Positions 1 through 7,472 of a stretch of DNA of 40,481 nt are shown here, piece by piece. Below the pieces are notes generated by a model. It made no database searches. It was not told the origin of the DNA and saw only the letters and a program-made list of their open reading frames with translations. This DNA comes from Sharpea azabuensis DSM 18934. GTDB taxonomy: Bacteria > Bacillota_I > Bacilli_A > Erysipelotrichales > Coprobacillaceae. The position numbers and the translations under genes were made by a program. Each line of letters starts with the position of its first letter. Position 1 is the stretch's first letter. The stretch spans positions 1-40,481 of the forward strand of contig NZ_JNKU01000025.1 in NCBI RefSeq assembly GCF_000702165.1, read 5' to 3'.

Positions 1-261
1 CGGTGACAGTCCGTTCTGTACATAATCCTGAACGACCATTTCTTTGAATTCTTTTGAGTAAGATGAATTTCTTTCTTTAGGCTTGAGAGCTTCTTGCCCG
101 TTAGCTTTATAGAGATTCGACCATTCACGTATTCTGTTGTCACCATTTTTCCCCATACCTAATTCAAAGGCAATATCAACTGCTGATTTCTTTCCTGACT
201 GATAATCCAGTACAGCCTGAAGTTTCTGTTCAAATGTATATTTTGCTTTTCTTCCTATAAT
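1..261 (-). CDS. IS3-family transposase OrfA (helix-turn-helix protein), partial
   Basis: The minus-strand reading frame is open from about 261 to the window edge. It encodes a small helix-turn-helix protein typical of IS3/IS150 OrfA: a basic start (GRKAKYTFEQKLQAVLDYQS), then the segment GDNRIREWSNLYKANGQEAL, then KERNSSYSKEFKE. OrfA binds the terminal repeats and in this family is normally joined to the OrfB integrase by programmed frameshifting; orfB is outside the window. There is no ATG, GTG or TTG at the expected start. An AGGGGG ribosome site (266-271) precedes an in-frame ATT (259-261) and ATA (256-258), so a non-canonical start is likely. The family call is firm; the exact start is not. 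Confidence 0.75.
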   Translation of the reverse strand, partial: MIGRKAKYTFEQKLQAVLDYQSGKKSAVDIAFELGMGKNGDNRIREWSNLYKANGQEALKPKERNSSYSKEFKEMVVQDYVQNGLSP

Positions 262-265
262 AAAA

Positions 266-320
266 CCCCCTAAAAGCAGGGCAGTACATTTTGTGTATTT
301 GTACTGTCTACCTTTAGGGG
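266..320 (-). repeat. IS3 terminal hairpin overlapping the orfA ribosome binding site
   Basis: On the minus strand CCCCTAAA (313-320) pairs with TTTAGGGG, and CAGTACA pairs with TGTACTG further in, with G-U-containing pairing between. The 3' arm contains the AGGGGG that serves as orfA ribosome site. The same structure is kept in the diverged second copy. Confidence 0.7.
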
Positions 321-365
321 ATCATATCATCAATAACACCGTTTTTTTGTTTTCTTTATAAATGT

Positions 366-394
366 AAAAAAAAAACGAAGACCAATGTCTTCGT
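366..394 (-). terminator. Rho-independent terminator of tRNA-Leu
   Basis: A perfect 8-bp stem (ACGAAGAC at 375-382 with GTCTTCGT at 387-394) around a 4-nt loop is followed, on the minus strand, by a run of ten T. It lies just 3' of the tRNA-Leu gene. Confidence 0.85.
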
Positions 395-405
395 CATTTC
401 ATCGA

Positions 406-492
406 TGGTGCCCTGGGCCGGACTCGAACCGGCACGGGTTTGAAGCCGGCAGATTTTGAGTCTGCTGCGTCTACCAATTTCGCCACCAGGGC
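406..492 (-). tRNA. tRNA-Leu (anticodon CAA)
   Basis: On the minus strand the acceptor arms GCCCTGG and CCAGGGC pair, followed by discriminator A and an encoded CCA (406-408). The anticodon stem GCAGA/TCTGC encloses the loop CTCAAAA, giving anticodon CAA, which reads UUG leucine codons. The T arm has GGTTCGAGTCC. A long variable arm is present (87 nt in all with CCA), as expected for a class II tRNA. It has its own promoter and terminator and stands alone, not in a tRNA cluster. Confidence 0.95.
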
Positions 493-508
493 CTCGCGTT
501 GCTCATTC

Positions 509-537
509 ATTATACATTAGTCAACCAGCAAAAGCAA
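509..537 (-). promoter_or_regulatory. Promoter of tRNA-Leu
   Basis: On the minus strand, TTGCTT (532-537), a 17-bp spacer and TATAAT (509-514) precede the tRNA by about 17 bp. Confidence 0.65.
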
Positions 538-673
538 TAATCAATTTATTTTTCTTGCCGCTACAAAAATCCTAAAGAATGACGGGAATATATAGTATGT
601 TGTCTATACATAACTATAGTATATGGAAAAACACATTTTAAATCGATAAAATAGTGTTGGAGGGAAAATGTAT

Positions 674-991
674 ATGCGGGATCTTTTTATTATTGAATGC
701 TTAAATACAAAGCTTTTTCAAAGCATCGTCAATGAATTAAGACGATGCGATTATGTATGTTATTCAAATTTTGATGAAAGTGAATACTATGAAGTGACAC
801 CGGCATTGATTGCCGAGGTATTAAGCTATCGTAATTTTATTATGATTGATCATGATCTAGTATTCTATTATCAAGGAGAAATTGTCTTGAATTATAGTTG
901 TCTTTCAAGGGAAATAGAGATTAGCTATGATTTCTTTCATGACTTCATTAATGATGGTCGAAGATTTCTCTTGGATTACTATGCTTTCTAA
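674..991 (+). CDS. Small hypothetical protein, 105 aa
   Basis: I do not recognise this protein. It is acidic and rich in aromatic residues (many Tyr and Phe), with no signal peptide, membrane segment or cysteine metal motif. The middle part (about 20-60) carries RRCDYVCYSNFDESEYYEV and the tail is DGRRFLLDYYAF. Two in-frame ATGs exist (668 and 674). The GGAGGG ribosome site at 659-664 lies only 3 nt from the first but 9 nt from the second, so 674 is preferred. It has its own terminator immediately after the stop and stands between tRNA-Leu and the aro operon. The strong ribosome site and terminator argue that it is a real gene. Confidence 0.6.
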   Translation: MRDLFIIECLNTKLFQSIVNELRRCDYVCYSNFDESEYYEVTPALIAEVLSYRNFIMIDHDLVFYYQGEIVLNYSCLSREIEISYDFFHDFINDGRRFLLDYYAF

Positions 992-1015
992 CTCTTTGCA
1001 AGAAGAGTTTTTTTT
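990..1015 (+). terminator. Terminator after the small orphan gene
   Basis: AACTCTT (990-996) pairs with AAGAGTT (1003-1009) around a 6-nt loop and is followed by a T-run. The stop codon lies inside the hairpin. Confidence 0.8.
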
Positions 1016-1016
1016 A

Positions 1017-1045
1017 TTTGGAATAAATGGAGATTTTGCTATAAT
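1017..1045 (+). promoter_or_regulatory. Extended -10 promoter of the aro operon
   Basis: A consensus TATAAT (1040-1045) preceded by TGC (extended -10 element) stands 27 bp upstream of aroB. The -35 match 17 bp upstream (TTTGGA, 1017-1022) is poor, which an extended -10 tolerates. Confidence 0.65.
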
Positions 1046-1071
1046 GTACGCAATGAAAGGTAGGGGTGTTC

Positions 1072-2127
1072 ATGGATTTAAAAGTGAATTTAGGTAAAGA
1101 TAGTTATCATATTTATATTGAACAAGGTATTTTAAAACAAGCACATCGCTATATTGCTGAAGTTTATCATGGCAAGAAAATAGCTATTATAAGTGATGAT
1201 AATGTCTTTCCACTCTATGGCAAAGAACTGAGTGAAAGCTTAAAAGATTATGAAGTCACACAGATTGTCATTCCTCATGGTGAATTGAGTAAACGTTTTG
1301 ATATATTACCATCGCTTTATTCACAATTGCTTGAAGCGCATTTAACACGCAGTGACATGATAATTGCCCTTGGTGGTGGGGTTGTTGGTGATTTGGCTGG
1401 TTTTGTCGCAGCAACATATTTAAGAGGTGTCAAGTTTGTTCAGATTCCTACAAGCTTGCTAGCTCAGGTTGATTCTTCTGTTGGGGGTAAAGTAGCGGTT
1501 GATCTACCTGAAGGTAAGAATTTAGTAGGGGCTTTTAAGCATCCTTTATTAGTGCTTATTGATCCGTTGACATTAAAGAGTCTCAATGATCATTTTATTC
1601 GTGATGGTATGGGTGAAGTGATTAAGTATGGCTGTATTAAAAGTGCTCGTCTCTTTGAGAAATTAGAAAGCTATCAAAGTTTTGAAGCATTATATCAGGA
1701 TATTGATGATATTATTTATCAATGTGTGGATATTAAAAGAGATGTTGTGGAAAAGGATCTTTTTGACTTTGGTGATCGCTTAGCACTTAACTTTGGTCAT
1801 ACGATTGGTCATGCGATAGAACAATATTATCACTATGAGCACTATAGTCATGGTGAAGCAGTTGGCGTAGGCATGGTGGATATTACAAGAATTAGTGAAC
1901 AAAGAGGAATCAGTGCTCCTGGTACAACAAAGCGCATCATTGAAGCTCTTGAGCACTATGGCTTACCTACGCATTGTGGTCTTAAAAGCAAAGATTTGCT
2001 TGAAGCCATTAGCCATGATAAGAAAAATATTGATAACACTTTTGCCTTTGTTGTTCTTAATAAGATTGGGGAAAGTGCGATCTTAAGACATGATGCAAAA
2101 ATGATTCTAGAAGTAGAGGAGATGTAG
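1072..2127 (+). CDS. aroB: 3-dehydroquinate synthase
   Basis: Second step of the shikimate pathway: cyclises DAHP to 3-dehydroquinate using NAD and a divalent metal. The protein is 351 aa, normal for AroB. Visible motifs are the glycine-rich NAD segment GGGVVGDLAGFVAATYLRG (about 100-118), SSVGGKVAVDLPEGKN, the metal ligand Glu in DGMGEVIKYG, and the metal-binding histidines in NFGHTIGHAIE and HGEAVGVGM. ATG 1072 is preferred over GTG 1066 because the AGGGG at 1062-1066 would overlap the GTG. It is the first gene of the operon, with aroA starting 1 bp after its stop. Confidence 0.95.
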   Translation: MDLKVNLGKDSYHIYIEQGILKQAHRYIAEVYHGKKIAIISDDNVFPLYGKELSESLKDYEVTQIVIPHGELSKRFDILPSLYSQLLEAHLTRSDMIIALGGGVVGDLAGFVAATYLRGVKFVQIPTSLLAQVDSSVGGKVAVDLPEGKNLVGAFKHPLLVLIDPLTLKSLNDHFIRDGMGEVIKYGCIKSARLFEKLESYQSFEALYQDIDDIIYQCVDIKRDVVEKDLFDFGDRLALNFGHTIGHAIEQYYHYEHYSHGEAVGVGMVDITRISEQRGISAPGTTKRIIEALEHYGLPTHCGLKSKDLLEAISHDKKNIDNTFAFVVLNKIGESAILRHDAKMILEVEEM

Positions 2128-2128
2128 T

Positions 2129-3388
2129 ATGACATCAATCACAATACAACCCAAAAAACTCAAAGGTACAATTGCAGTACCAACAAGTAAATCATTAGCC
2201 CATCGCGAAATCATTGCTGCTTCGCTCGCACCTGGACAATCCATTATTTCCAATGTTTCCATGAGTGATGATATTACTGCAACAATTGAAGGCATGAAAG
2301 CTCTTGGTGCCTTGATTAAGGAAGAAGATGGTAAGCTCTATATTACTGGAGCACTTACTAATGGTTTAAGTAATGCAAGCATTGACTGTCATGAGTCTGG
2401 ATCTACATTACGCTTCTTAATTCCAATTTCCTTAATTCATGATAACTATGTTCATTTTACAGGTCAGGGTAAACTAGGCAGTCGACCTCTTGATGTCTAT
2501 TATAAGATCTTTGATTCGCAAAAGATTGTCTATCTCTATCGTGAAAATGCTCTTGATCTTTATCTCATGGGTTATCTAAAACCTGGACGTTTTGAAGTGC
2601 CAGGAAATGTCAGCAGTCAGTTTATTACCGGCTTATTATTTGCCCTGCCACGTTTAGAAGGGGATAGCGATATTGTTTTGACAAGTCCACTTGAATCCTC
2701 TGGCTATATTGACTTAACATTGGATGTTCTTAAAGAATATGGCATTCAGATTGAGCAAACTGAAGAAGGCTATCATGTGCCTGGAAATCAGGTTTATCAG
2801 GCGCAAAAGAGCAGTGTTGAAGGCGACTTCTCACAAGCAGCTTTCTATCTTGTGGCTGATGTATTAGGTAATGATATTACGATCACTAACCTGAATATGA
2901 ATACCCATCAGGGGGATAAGGCCATTGTGGAGATTCTTGAACGCATGGGTGCCAAGCTTATTCAAACAGAAGAAGGTTATAAAATGACAGCTGACAAGCT
3001 TGTAGCAACGGATGTTGATGCATCCAATTGTCCTGATGTCATCCCTGTGCTTTCACTCGCTATGGCTTTAGCAGAGGGAACAAGCCATATCACTAATGCT
3101 GGTCGTTTACGCATTAAGGAATGCGATCGTTTGCATGCGATTTGTGAAGAGCTGAAGGCGATGAATGTAGATGTTACAGAACATGAAGATGCAATTACGA
3201 TTGTCGGCAGAAAGGATTTAACGGGGGTAAGACTTTCAAGCTACAATGATCATCGCATGGCAATGATGGAAGCTATTGCTGCAACTGTTACAAAAGAACC
3301 AGTCAGTATCGATAATCGTGAATGCGTCAGCAAGAGTTATCCAGAATTCTTTAATGATTATGTTAAACTAGGAGGAGAAGTGGAATGA
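2129..3388 (+). CDS. aroA: 3-phosphoshikimate 1-carboxyvinyltransferase (EPSP synthase)
   Basis: Transfers the enolpyruvyl group of PEP to shikimate-3-phosphate. Usual length (419 aa) and usual motifs: PTSKSLAHRE (18-27, substrate-binding Lys21, Ser22 and Arg26), ESGSTLRFLIP, SSQFITGLLFALP, the catalytic Asp region NCPDVIPVLSLAMA, GRLRIKECDR and YNDHRMAMM. All key residues appear present. The aroC ATG overlaps its last codon and stop, so the two genes are translationally coupled. Confidence 0.95.
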   Translation: MTSITIQPKKLKGTIAVPTSKSLAHREIIAASLAPGQSIISNVSMSDDITATIEGMKALGALIKEEDGKLYITGALTNGLSNASIDCHESGSTLRFLIPISLIHDNYVHFTGQGKLGSRPLDVYYKIFDSQKIVYLYRENALDLYLMGYLKPGRFEVPGNVSSQFITGLLFALPRLEGDSDIVLTSPLESSGYIDLTLDVLKEYGIQIEQTEEGYHVPGNQVYQAQKSSVEGDFSQAAFYLVADVLGNDITITNLNMNTHQGDKAIVEILERMGAKLIQTEEGYKMTADKLVATDVDASNCPDVIPVLSLAMALAEGTSHITNAGRLRIKECDRLHAICEELKAMNVDVTEHEDAITIVGRKDLTGVRLSSYNDHRMAMMEAIAATVTKEPVSIDNRECVSKSYPEFFNDYVKLGGEVE

Positions 3389-4458
3389 GCGCAAACTGGG
3401 GAAGAAATATTGAACTCTCCATCTTTGGAGAATCTCATGGAAAAGCATTAGGTATTAATATTGGCAATTTGCCTTCTGGTATTAAGATTGACATGGATGC
3501 TGTAAAAAGAGAAATGGCTAGACGTGCTCCAGGACAAACATTAATGGCAACATCACGCAGAGAACCTGATGAAGTGGAAATCATGAGTGGTCTTGTAGAT
3601 GGGATAACAACAGGTGCACCACTACTTGGCATGATCTATAATACATCCCAGCATTCAAAAGACTATTCAGAATTAAAAATTAAGATGCGACCAGGTCATT
3701 CTGACTATCCTGCCTATATCAAATATCATGGCTTCAATGATGTACGTGGAGGCGGTCATTTCTCTGGACGATTGACTGCACCGATTGTCTTTGCCGGGGC
3801 TATCTGTAAACAAATTTTAGCTGCCAAAGGGATTCATATTTACTCCCATGTACTTTCTATCAAGGATATCAAGGATGATCATTTCAGCGTGGATATCACG
3901 GATGAACAATTAGAAGAGCTTGCCAATAAAGAGTTTTCGGTGCTTTCTGATGAGAAGTTTGAGAAGATGCGTGAACTCATTCTTGAGGCAAGAAAGAATC
4001 GCAATAGTGTTGGTGGTAAGATTGAATGTATGATTAAAGGTGTTCCTGCTGGTATTGGGTCACCATTCTTTGATTCCTTAGAATCAAGAATGTCAACATT
4101 GTTTTTCTCAATTCCTGCGGTGAAGTCAGTGTCATTTGGTGATCTTGATGATATTACACAATATTATGGTTCTGAGGCAAATGATGCTTATTATTATGAT
4201 GGTGAGATTGTTAAGACAAAGACAAATCATAATGGTGGCATCATTGGTGGCATTACAAATGGTATGCCTATTCTCTTTACACTTGGCATTAAGCCAACGT
4301 CATCCATTGCCTTAGAGCAGGATACAATTAATGTTGCAACACATGAAAATACAAAGCTTGCCATCGTTGGCCGGCATGATCCTTGTATTGCCATGCGTGC
4401 ACCTTCAGTTGTTGAAGCGATGGCTGCCATCGCTATTATGGATGAGGTGAATGTATGA
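3385..4458 (+). CDS. aroC: Chorismate synthase
   Basis: Makes chorismate from EPSP with reduced FMN. The protein is 357 aa and carries GESHG (15-19, with the active-site His), RRAPGQ, RPGHSDYPAYIKY, DVRGGGHFSGRLTA, NHNGGIIGGITNGMPI and GRHDPCIAMRAPSVVEAM. RPGHSDY replaces the more common RPGHADY, a mild change. The start overlaps the aroA end by 4 bp, and its end overlaps pheA by 4 bp (ATGA). FMN must be reduced by another cellular enzyme, since no flavin reductase domain is fused. Confidence 0.96.
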   Translation: MSANWGRNIELSIFGESHGKALGINIGNLPSGIKIDMDAVKREMARRAPGQTLMATSRREPDEVEIMSGLVDGITTGAPLLGMIYNTSQHSKDYSELKIKMRPGHSDYPAYIKYHGFNDVRGGGHFSGRLTAPIVFAGAICKQILAAKGIHIYSHVLSIKDIKDDHFSVDITDEQLEELANKEFSVLSDEKFEKMRELILEARKNRNSVGGKIECMIKGVPAGIGSPFFDSLESRMSTLFFSIPAVKSVSFGDLDDITQYYGSEANDAYYYDGEIVKTKTNHNGGIIGGITNGMPILFTLGIKPTSSIALEQDTINVATHENTKLAIVGRHDPCIAMRAPSVVEAMAAIAIMDEVNV

Positions 4459-5579
4459 AAGATTTAAAGACATGTCGTGATGAAATTGATGCGATCGACC
4501 AGAAGTTAATTGCCCTTTTTGAAGAACGTATGCATATCTCAAAAAACGTTGTGAAATACAAGATGGCGCATAATATGGAAATATTCCAGAGTGATCGTGA
4601 GACAGAAGTTATTGAGAAGAATCTCAAACGTGTGCATGACAAGAATCTTGCGCCCTATGTACGCAACTTTGTTTTACAGAATATGAACCTTTCTAAACGC
4701 TATCAGACAACATTCCTGCCTGGAGAAATTATTGATCTCAAGCCGGCAAAAGAAGATAATCTGATTGTTGGATATCAGGGGGTACCAGGCTCATTCTCTT
4801 ATGAGGCAATGGAAAACTATTTTGGTGATCGGGTGGCTTTTAAAGTCAATTATCCTCATTTTGAAGATGTCTTTAAGGCCCTTAAAGCAAATGAAATTGA
4901 TTACGGCATCCTTCCTCTAGAAAATTCAACAACTGGTGCAATCAATGATAATTATGACTTTATCAATGATTATGGTTTTTATATTGTCGGCGAACTGTCA
5001 CTATCCGTCTCACAGAATTTGCTTGGCGTTCCTGGCAGTACCATTGATGATATTCAGACAGTTTATTCCCATTCGCAGGGCTTGCTTCAGACTTCCCAGT
5101 TTCTAGCAAAGCATCATATTGCCAAGGAACCTTACCCCAATACTGCAATGGCTGCTAGCTATGTCAGCCATCTTAACAATAAACATATTGGGGCGATTGC
5201 TAGCAAGAAGGCGGCTGAGTTATATGGCTTAGATGTTCTTGCATCCGATATCCATAATGATAAAAGCAATCATACCCGTTTTATTGTCATTGGTCATAAT
5301 CTAGAGTCAAGCAAGCAAGCTTCACGTATTTCAACAGTCTTTACTTTAAGACATGAAGTTGGGGCCCTTTATGAAGTCTTGCAGATTATCAAGGATCATC
5401 AAATCAATATGGTACGTATAGAATCACGCCCAATTCAGTCATCACCATGGGAATATTATTTCTATCTGGATTTTGATGGCAACCTGCATGATCCCAATGT
5501 TGTAAGGACGATTGATGAATTAAGAGCATGTACTTATACATTTAGACTGATTGGTAATTATGAAAGGAAGATTGCATGA
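4455..5579 (+). CDS. pheA: Bifunctional chorismate mutase / prephenate dehydratase (P-protein)
   Basis: Converts chorismate to prephenate and then to phenylpyruvate for phenylalanine synthesis. Three domains are visible in 374 aa: an AroQ-type chorismate mutase (about 1-85, CRDEIDAIDQKLIALFEER), a periplasmic-binding-like prephenate dehydratase (about 100-280, with GYQGVPGSFSYEA, LPLENSTTGAI and the catalytic Thr in NHTRF), and a C-terminal ACT domain (about 293-370, with GALYEVLQII and the Phe-sensing ESRP). The intact ACT domain implies feedback inhibition by phenylalanine. No tyrA is present in this operon. Confidence 0.95.
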   Translation: MKDLKTCRDEIDAIDQKLIALFEERMHISKNVVKYKMAHNMEIFQSDRETEVIEKNLKRVHDKNLAPYVRNFVLQNMNLSKRYQTTFLPGEIIDLKPAKEDNLIVGYQGVPGSFSYEAMENYFGDRVAFKVNYPHFEDVFKALKANEIDYGILPLENSTTGAINDNYDFINDYGFYIVGELSLSVSQNLLGVPGSTIDDIQTVYSHSQGLLQTSQFLAKHHIAKEPYPNTAMAASYVSHLNNKHIGAIASKKAAELYGLDVLASDIHNDKSNHTRFIVIGHNLESSKQASRISTVFTLRHEVGALYEVLQIIKDHQINMVRIESRPIQSSPWEYYFYLDFDGNLHDPNVVRTIDELRACTYTFRLIGNYERKIA

Positions 5580-6076
5580 AAAATATCGTGTTAATTGGCA
5601 TTATGGGGGCTGGCAAGACAACGATTGGTAAGAAGCTTAGTGCTGATCTTAATAGGCCTTTTATTGACATGGATGACTATCTTGAAAAGAAGTATAATAT
5701 GAGCATAGCAGATATGTTTAAAATCTCTGAAGACTATTTCCGCAATCATGAGAGTGCATGCTGTAAAGATATGAGTATGCAGACAAATACTGTCATTTCA
5801 ACGGGTGGAGGTGTCATCAAGCGTGCGGAGAATATTGCTTATTTAAAGAAAAATGGCATTATTTTCTATATTGATCGTCCTCTTGAACTAATTGTTGATG
5901 ATGTGGATACATCATCAAGACCGCTTCTAAAGGATGGGGCTCAAAAACTCTATAACTTAGATCATGAGCGTCGTGCACTTTATATGCAAAGCTGTGATTA
6001 TCATTTGATTAATGATGGAGGACTTGAAGAAATTTGCCGGAAAATCATTGCTGTGATAAAGGAGGAAGATGCATGA
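5576..6076 (+). CDS. aroK: Shikimate kinase
   Basis: Phosphorylates shikimate at the 3-OH with ATP. Compact 166-aa P-loop kinase: Walker A GIMGAGKTTIGKKL (8-21), shikimate-binding DMDDYLEKK, Walker-B-like STGGGVI, and the lid segment SSRPLL. Overlaps the pheA end by 4 bp and the thyA start by 4 bp, so it is coupled on both sides. Its position after aroC and pheA means gene order does not follow pathway order. Confidence 0.94.
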   Translation: MKNIVLIGIMGAGKTTIGKKLSADLNRPFIDMDDYLEKKYNMSIADMFKISEDYFRNHESACCKDMSMQTNTVISTGGGVIKRAENIAYLKKNGIIFYIDRPLELIVDDVDTSSRPLLKDGAQKLYNLDHERRALYMQSCDYHLINDGGLEEICRKIIAVIKEEDA

Positions 6077-6921
6077 GTTATGCCGATCAGGTATTCAAGA
6101 AAATGTGCCAGGATGTTTTAGAAAACGGCACTGACACAAAGGATGAGATTGTTAGACCTATCTGGGAAGATACGGGTGAAAAGGCTTATACGATTAAACA
6201 GTTTGGGGTTGTCAATCGCTATGACTTACGCAAAGAATTCCCGGCTTTGACCTTAAGACGCACAGCACTCAAGAGTGCCATGGATGAAATCCTTTGGATC
6301 TATCAAAAGAAAAGCAATAATATTAAAGACCTGCATTCCCATATATGGGATGAATGGGCTGATGAAAATGGCAGCATAGGAACCTGTTATGGCTATGTTA
6401 TTGGCCAGGAAGATATGCGCAAAGGGGAAATGATTGACCAGATGGACTTTGTCTTGAAAGAACTCAAGCGCAACCCTTATTCAAGACGTATCATGACGAA
6501 TATGTATATTCCTCAATATCTTGATGGGGGACATTTAGAACCTTGTTGTTTCCTTGTGATGTATAATGTCACAAAAGATAAGAATGGTGCTAATGTGCTC
6601 AATATGTCCGTTATTCAGCGTTCCCAGGATATTCTAGCTGCAAATAACTGGAATGTTTGCCAGTATGCCATTCTATTGATGATGGTGGCACAATGTGTTG
6701 ATATGATACCAGGAGTTATGGTGCACTATATTAATGATGCGCATATCTATGATCGTCATGTTCCAATGATTAAGGAACTCTTGACAAGAGAAGAATATCC
6801 TGCCCCACATGTTTCCCTCAATCCAGATGTTAAAGATTTCTATGCCTTTACTACCGATGATCTCATTGTGGAAAACTATCAACATGGCCCACAGATCAAG
6901 AATATCCCCATTGCAGTGTAG
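6073..6921 (+). CDS. thyA: Thymidylate synthase (ThyA, B. subtilis/phage phi3T type)
   Basis: Methylates dUMP to dTMP, turning methylene-THF into DHF. The protein is 282 aa, using ATG 6073 with AAGGAGG at 6059-6065; an upstream in-frame ATG at 6034 lies inside aroK and lacks a ribosome site. Catalytic Cys158 lies in LEPCCF, with SRRI (dUMP phosphate arginines), QRSQD, NWNVCQYA (Asn194) and DAHIYDRH. The motifs differ from the common ThyA forms LPPCH and LGLPFN. From memory, the tail PDVKDFYAFTTDDLIVENY resembles the phi3T-like B. subtilis ThyA. Paired with dfrA, which recycles its DHF product. Confidence 0.92.
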   Translation: MSYADQVFKKMCQDVLENGTDTKDEIVRPIWEDTGEKAYTIKQFGVVNRYDLRKEFPALTLRRTALKSAMDEILWIYQKKSNNIKDLHSHIWDEWADENGSIGTCYGYVIGQEDMRKGEMIDQMDFVLKELKRNPYSRRIMTNMYIPQYLDGGHLEPCCFLVMYNVTKDKNGANVLNMSVIQRSQDILAANNWNVCQYAILLMMVAQCVDMIPGVMVHYINDAHIYDRHVPMIKELLTREEYPAPHVSLNPDVKDFYAFTTDDLIVENYQHGPQIKNIPIAV

Positions 6922-6929
6922 GTGAGCAG

Positions 6930-7397
6930 ATGATTACTATTATTGTAGCTGTTGATGAAAGTAATCTTATTGGCACAAGCAATTCAGCTAATGGCATGGC
7001 TTGGCACAATAAAGAAGACTTCCAGCATTTCAAACAAACAACCCTTCATCATACGCTTGTCATGGGACGTAAGACATATGAAGCAATTGGCAGACCATTG
7101 CCACAGCGCCATACAATCGTCATTACAAGAGGAGAGATGGATGACGATCGTGTTGAAGTGCGCCATTCGCTTGACGAAGTACTTGATGAATTCAAAAATA
7201 GTGATGAAGATCTGATGATCTGTGGAGGGGCAAGTATTTATAAGCAGGCTTTAGGAGTCGCAAACCGCATGCTTTTGAGTCGCATACCAGGTAAACATGA
7301 AGGAGATACCTATTTTCCTGATATTAAACAAAGTGGTTTAAAGCTTTCTGAAAAGAAGCCATTTGATACTTTTACACTAGAAATCTATGAACGATAG
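6930..7397 (+). CDS. dfrA: Dihydrofolate reductase
   Basis: Reduces dihydrofolate to tetrahydrofolate with NADPH. The protein is 155 aa. Features: a Met20-loop-like NGMAWHNKEDFQHFK segment (catalytic acid Asp30), MGRKTYEAIGRPLP (NADPH binding, 45-58) and ICGGASIYKQAL. It starts 8 bp after thyA with a weak AGGTGAG ribosome site (6921-6927) and ends the aro operon in a strong terminator. The pairing with thyA is common because thymidylate synthesis generates DHF. The gene symbol could equally be given as folA. Confidence 0.94.
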   Translation: MITIIVAVDESNLIGTSNSANGMAWHNKEDFQHFKQTTLHHTLVMGRKTYEAIGRPLPQRHTIVITRGEMDDDRVEVRHSLDEVLDEFKNSDEDLMICGGASIYKQALGVANRMLLSRIPGKHEGDTYFPDIKQSGLKLSEKKPFDTFTLEIYER

Positions 7398-7417
7398 GCT
7401 TTTGCTTATCGTTTTTT
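7390..7417 (+). terminator. Terminator of the aro-thyA-dfrA operon
   Basis: A 10-bp stem (7390-7399 with 7404-7413, one G-T pair), TTTT loop, then a T-run; the dfrA stop lies in the stem. Confidence 0.85.
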
Positions 7418-7472
7418 CTTGTATTCAAGATGTATTTTGATTATAGTTAATAAGAAGGAATTGAGGATAGAT

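Larger units (their letters stand above)
1..329 (-). mobile_element. IS3-family (IS150-like) insertion sequence, partial, left end of window
   Basis: One outer end of an IS3-type element; the rest runs off the left edge. The outer end is placed at 329 because a second, diverged copy of the same end (30876-31171) agrees up to the TCA at 329/31171 and then the sequences part. Read on the minus strand, the end begins TGATATGATCCCC, followed by an inverted repeat and orfA. The flanking target duplication cannot be judged because only one end is present. Confidence 0.8.

Noticed and set aside
585-640. AT-rich imperfect palindrome (TATAGTATG...CATAACTATAGTATA) before the small gene
   Set aside because: Arms do not match well and no promoter could be placed with acceptable spacing; left as unexplained AT-rich DNA.
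1895-2295. Several short open frames around the aroB-aroA junction
   Set aside because: They lie in other frames of two certain genes and have no ribosome site.
6034-6072. Upstream ATG for thyA
   Set aside because: Lies inside aroK without a ribosome site; AAGGAGG at 6059-6065 fits only ATG 6073.
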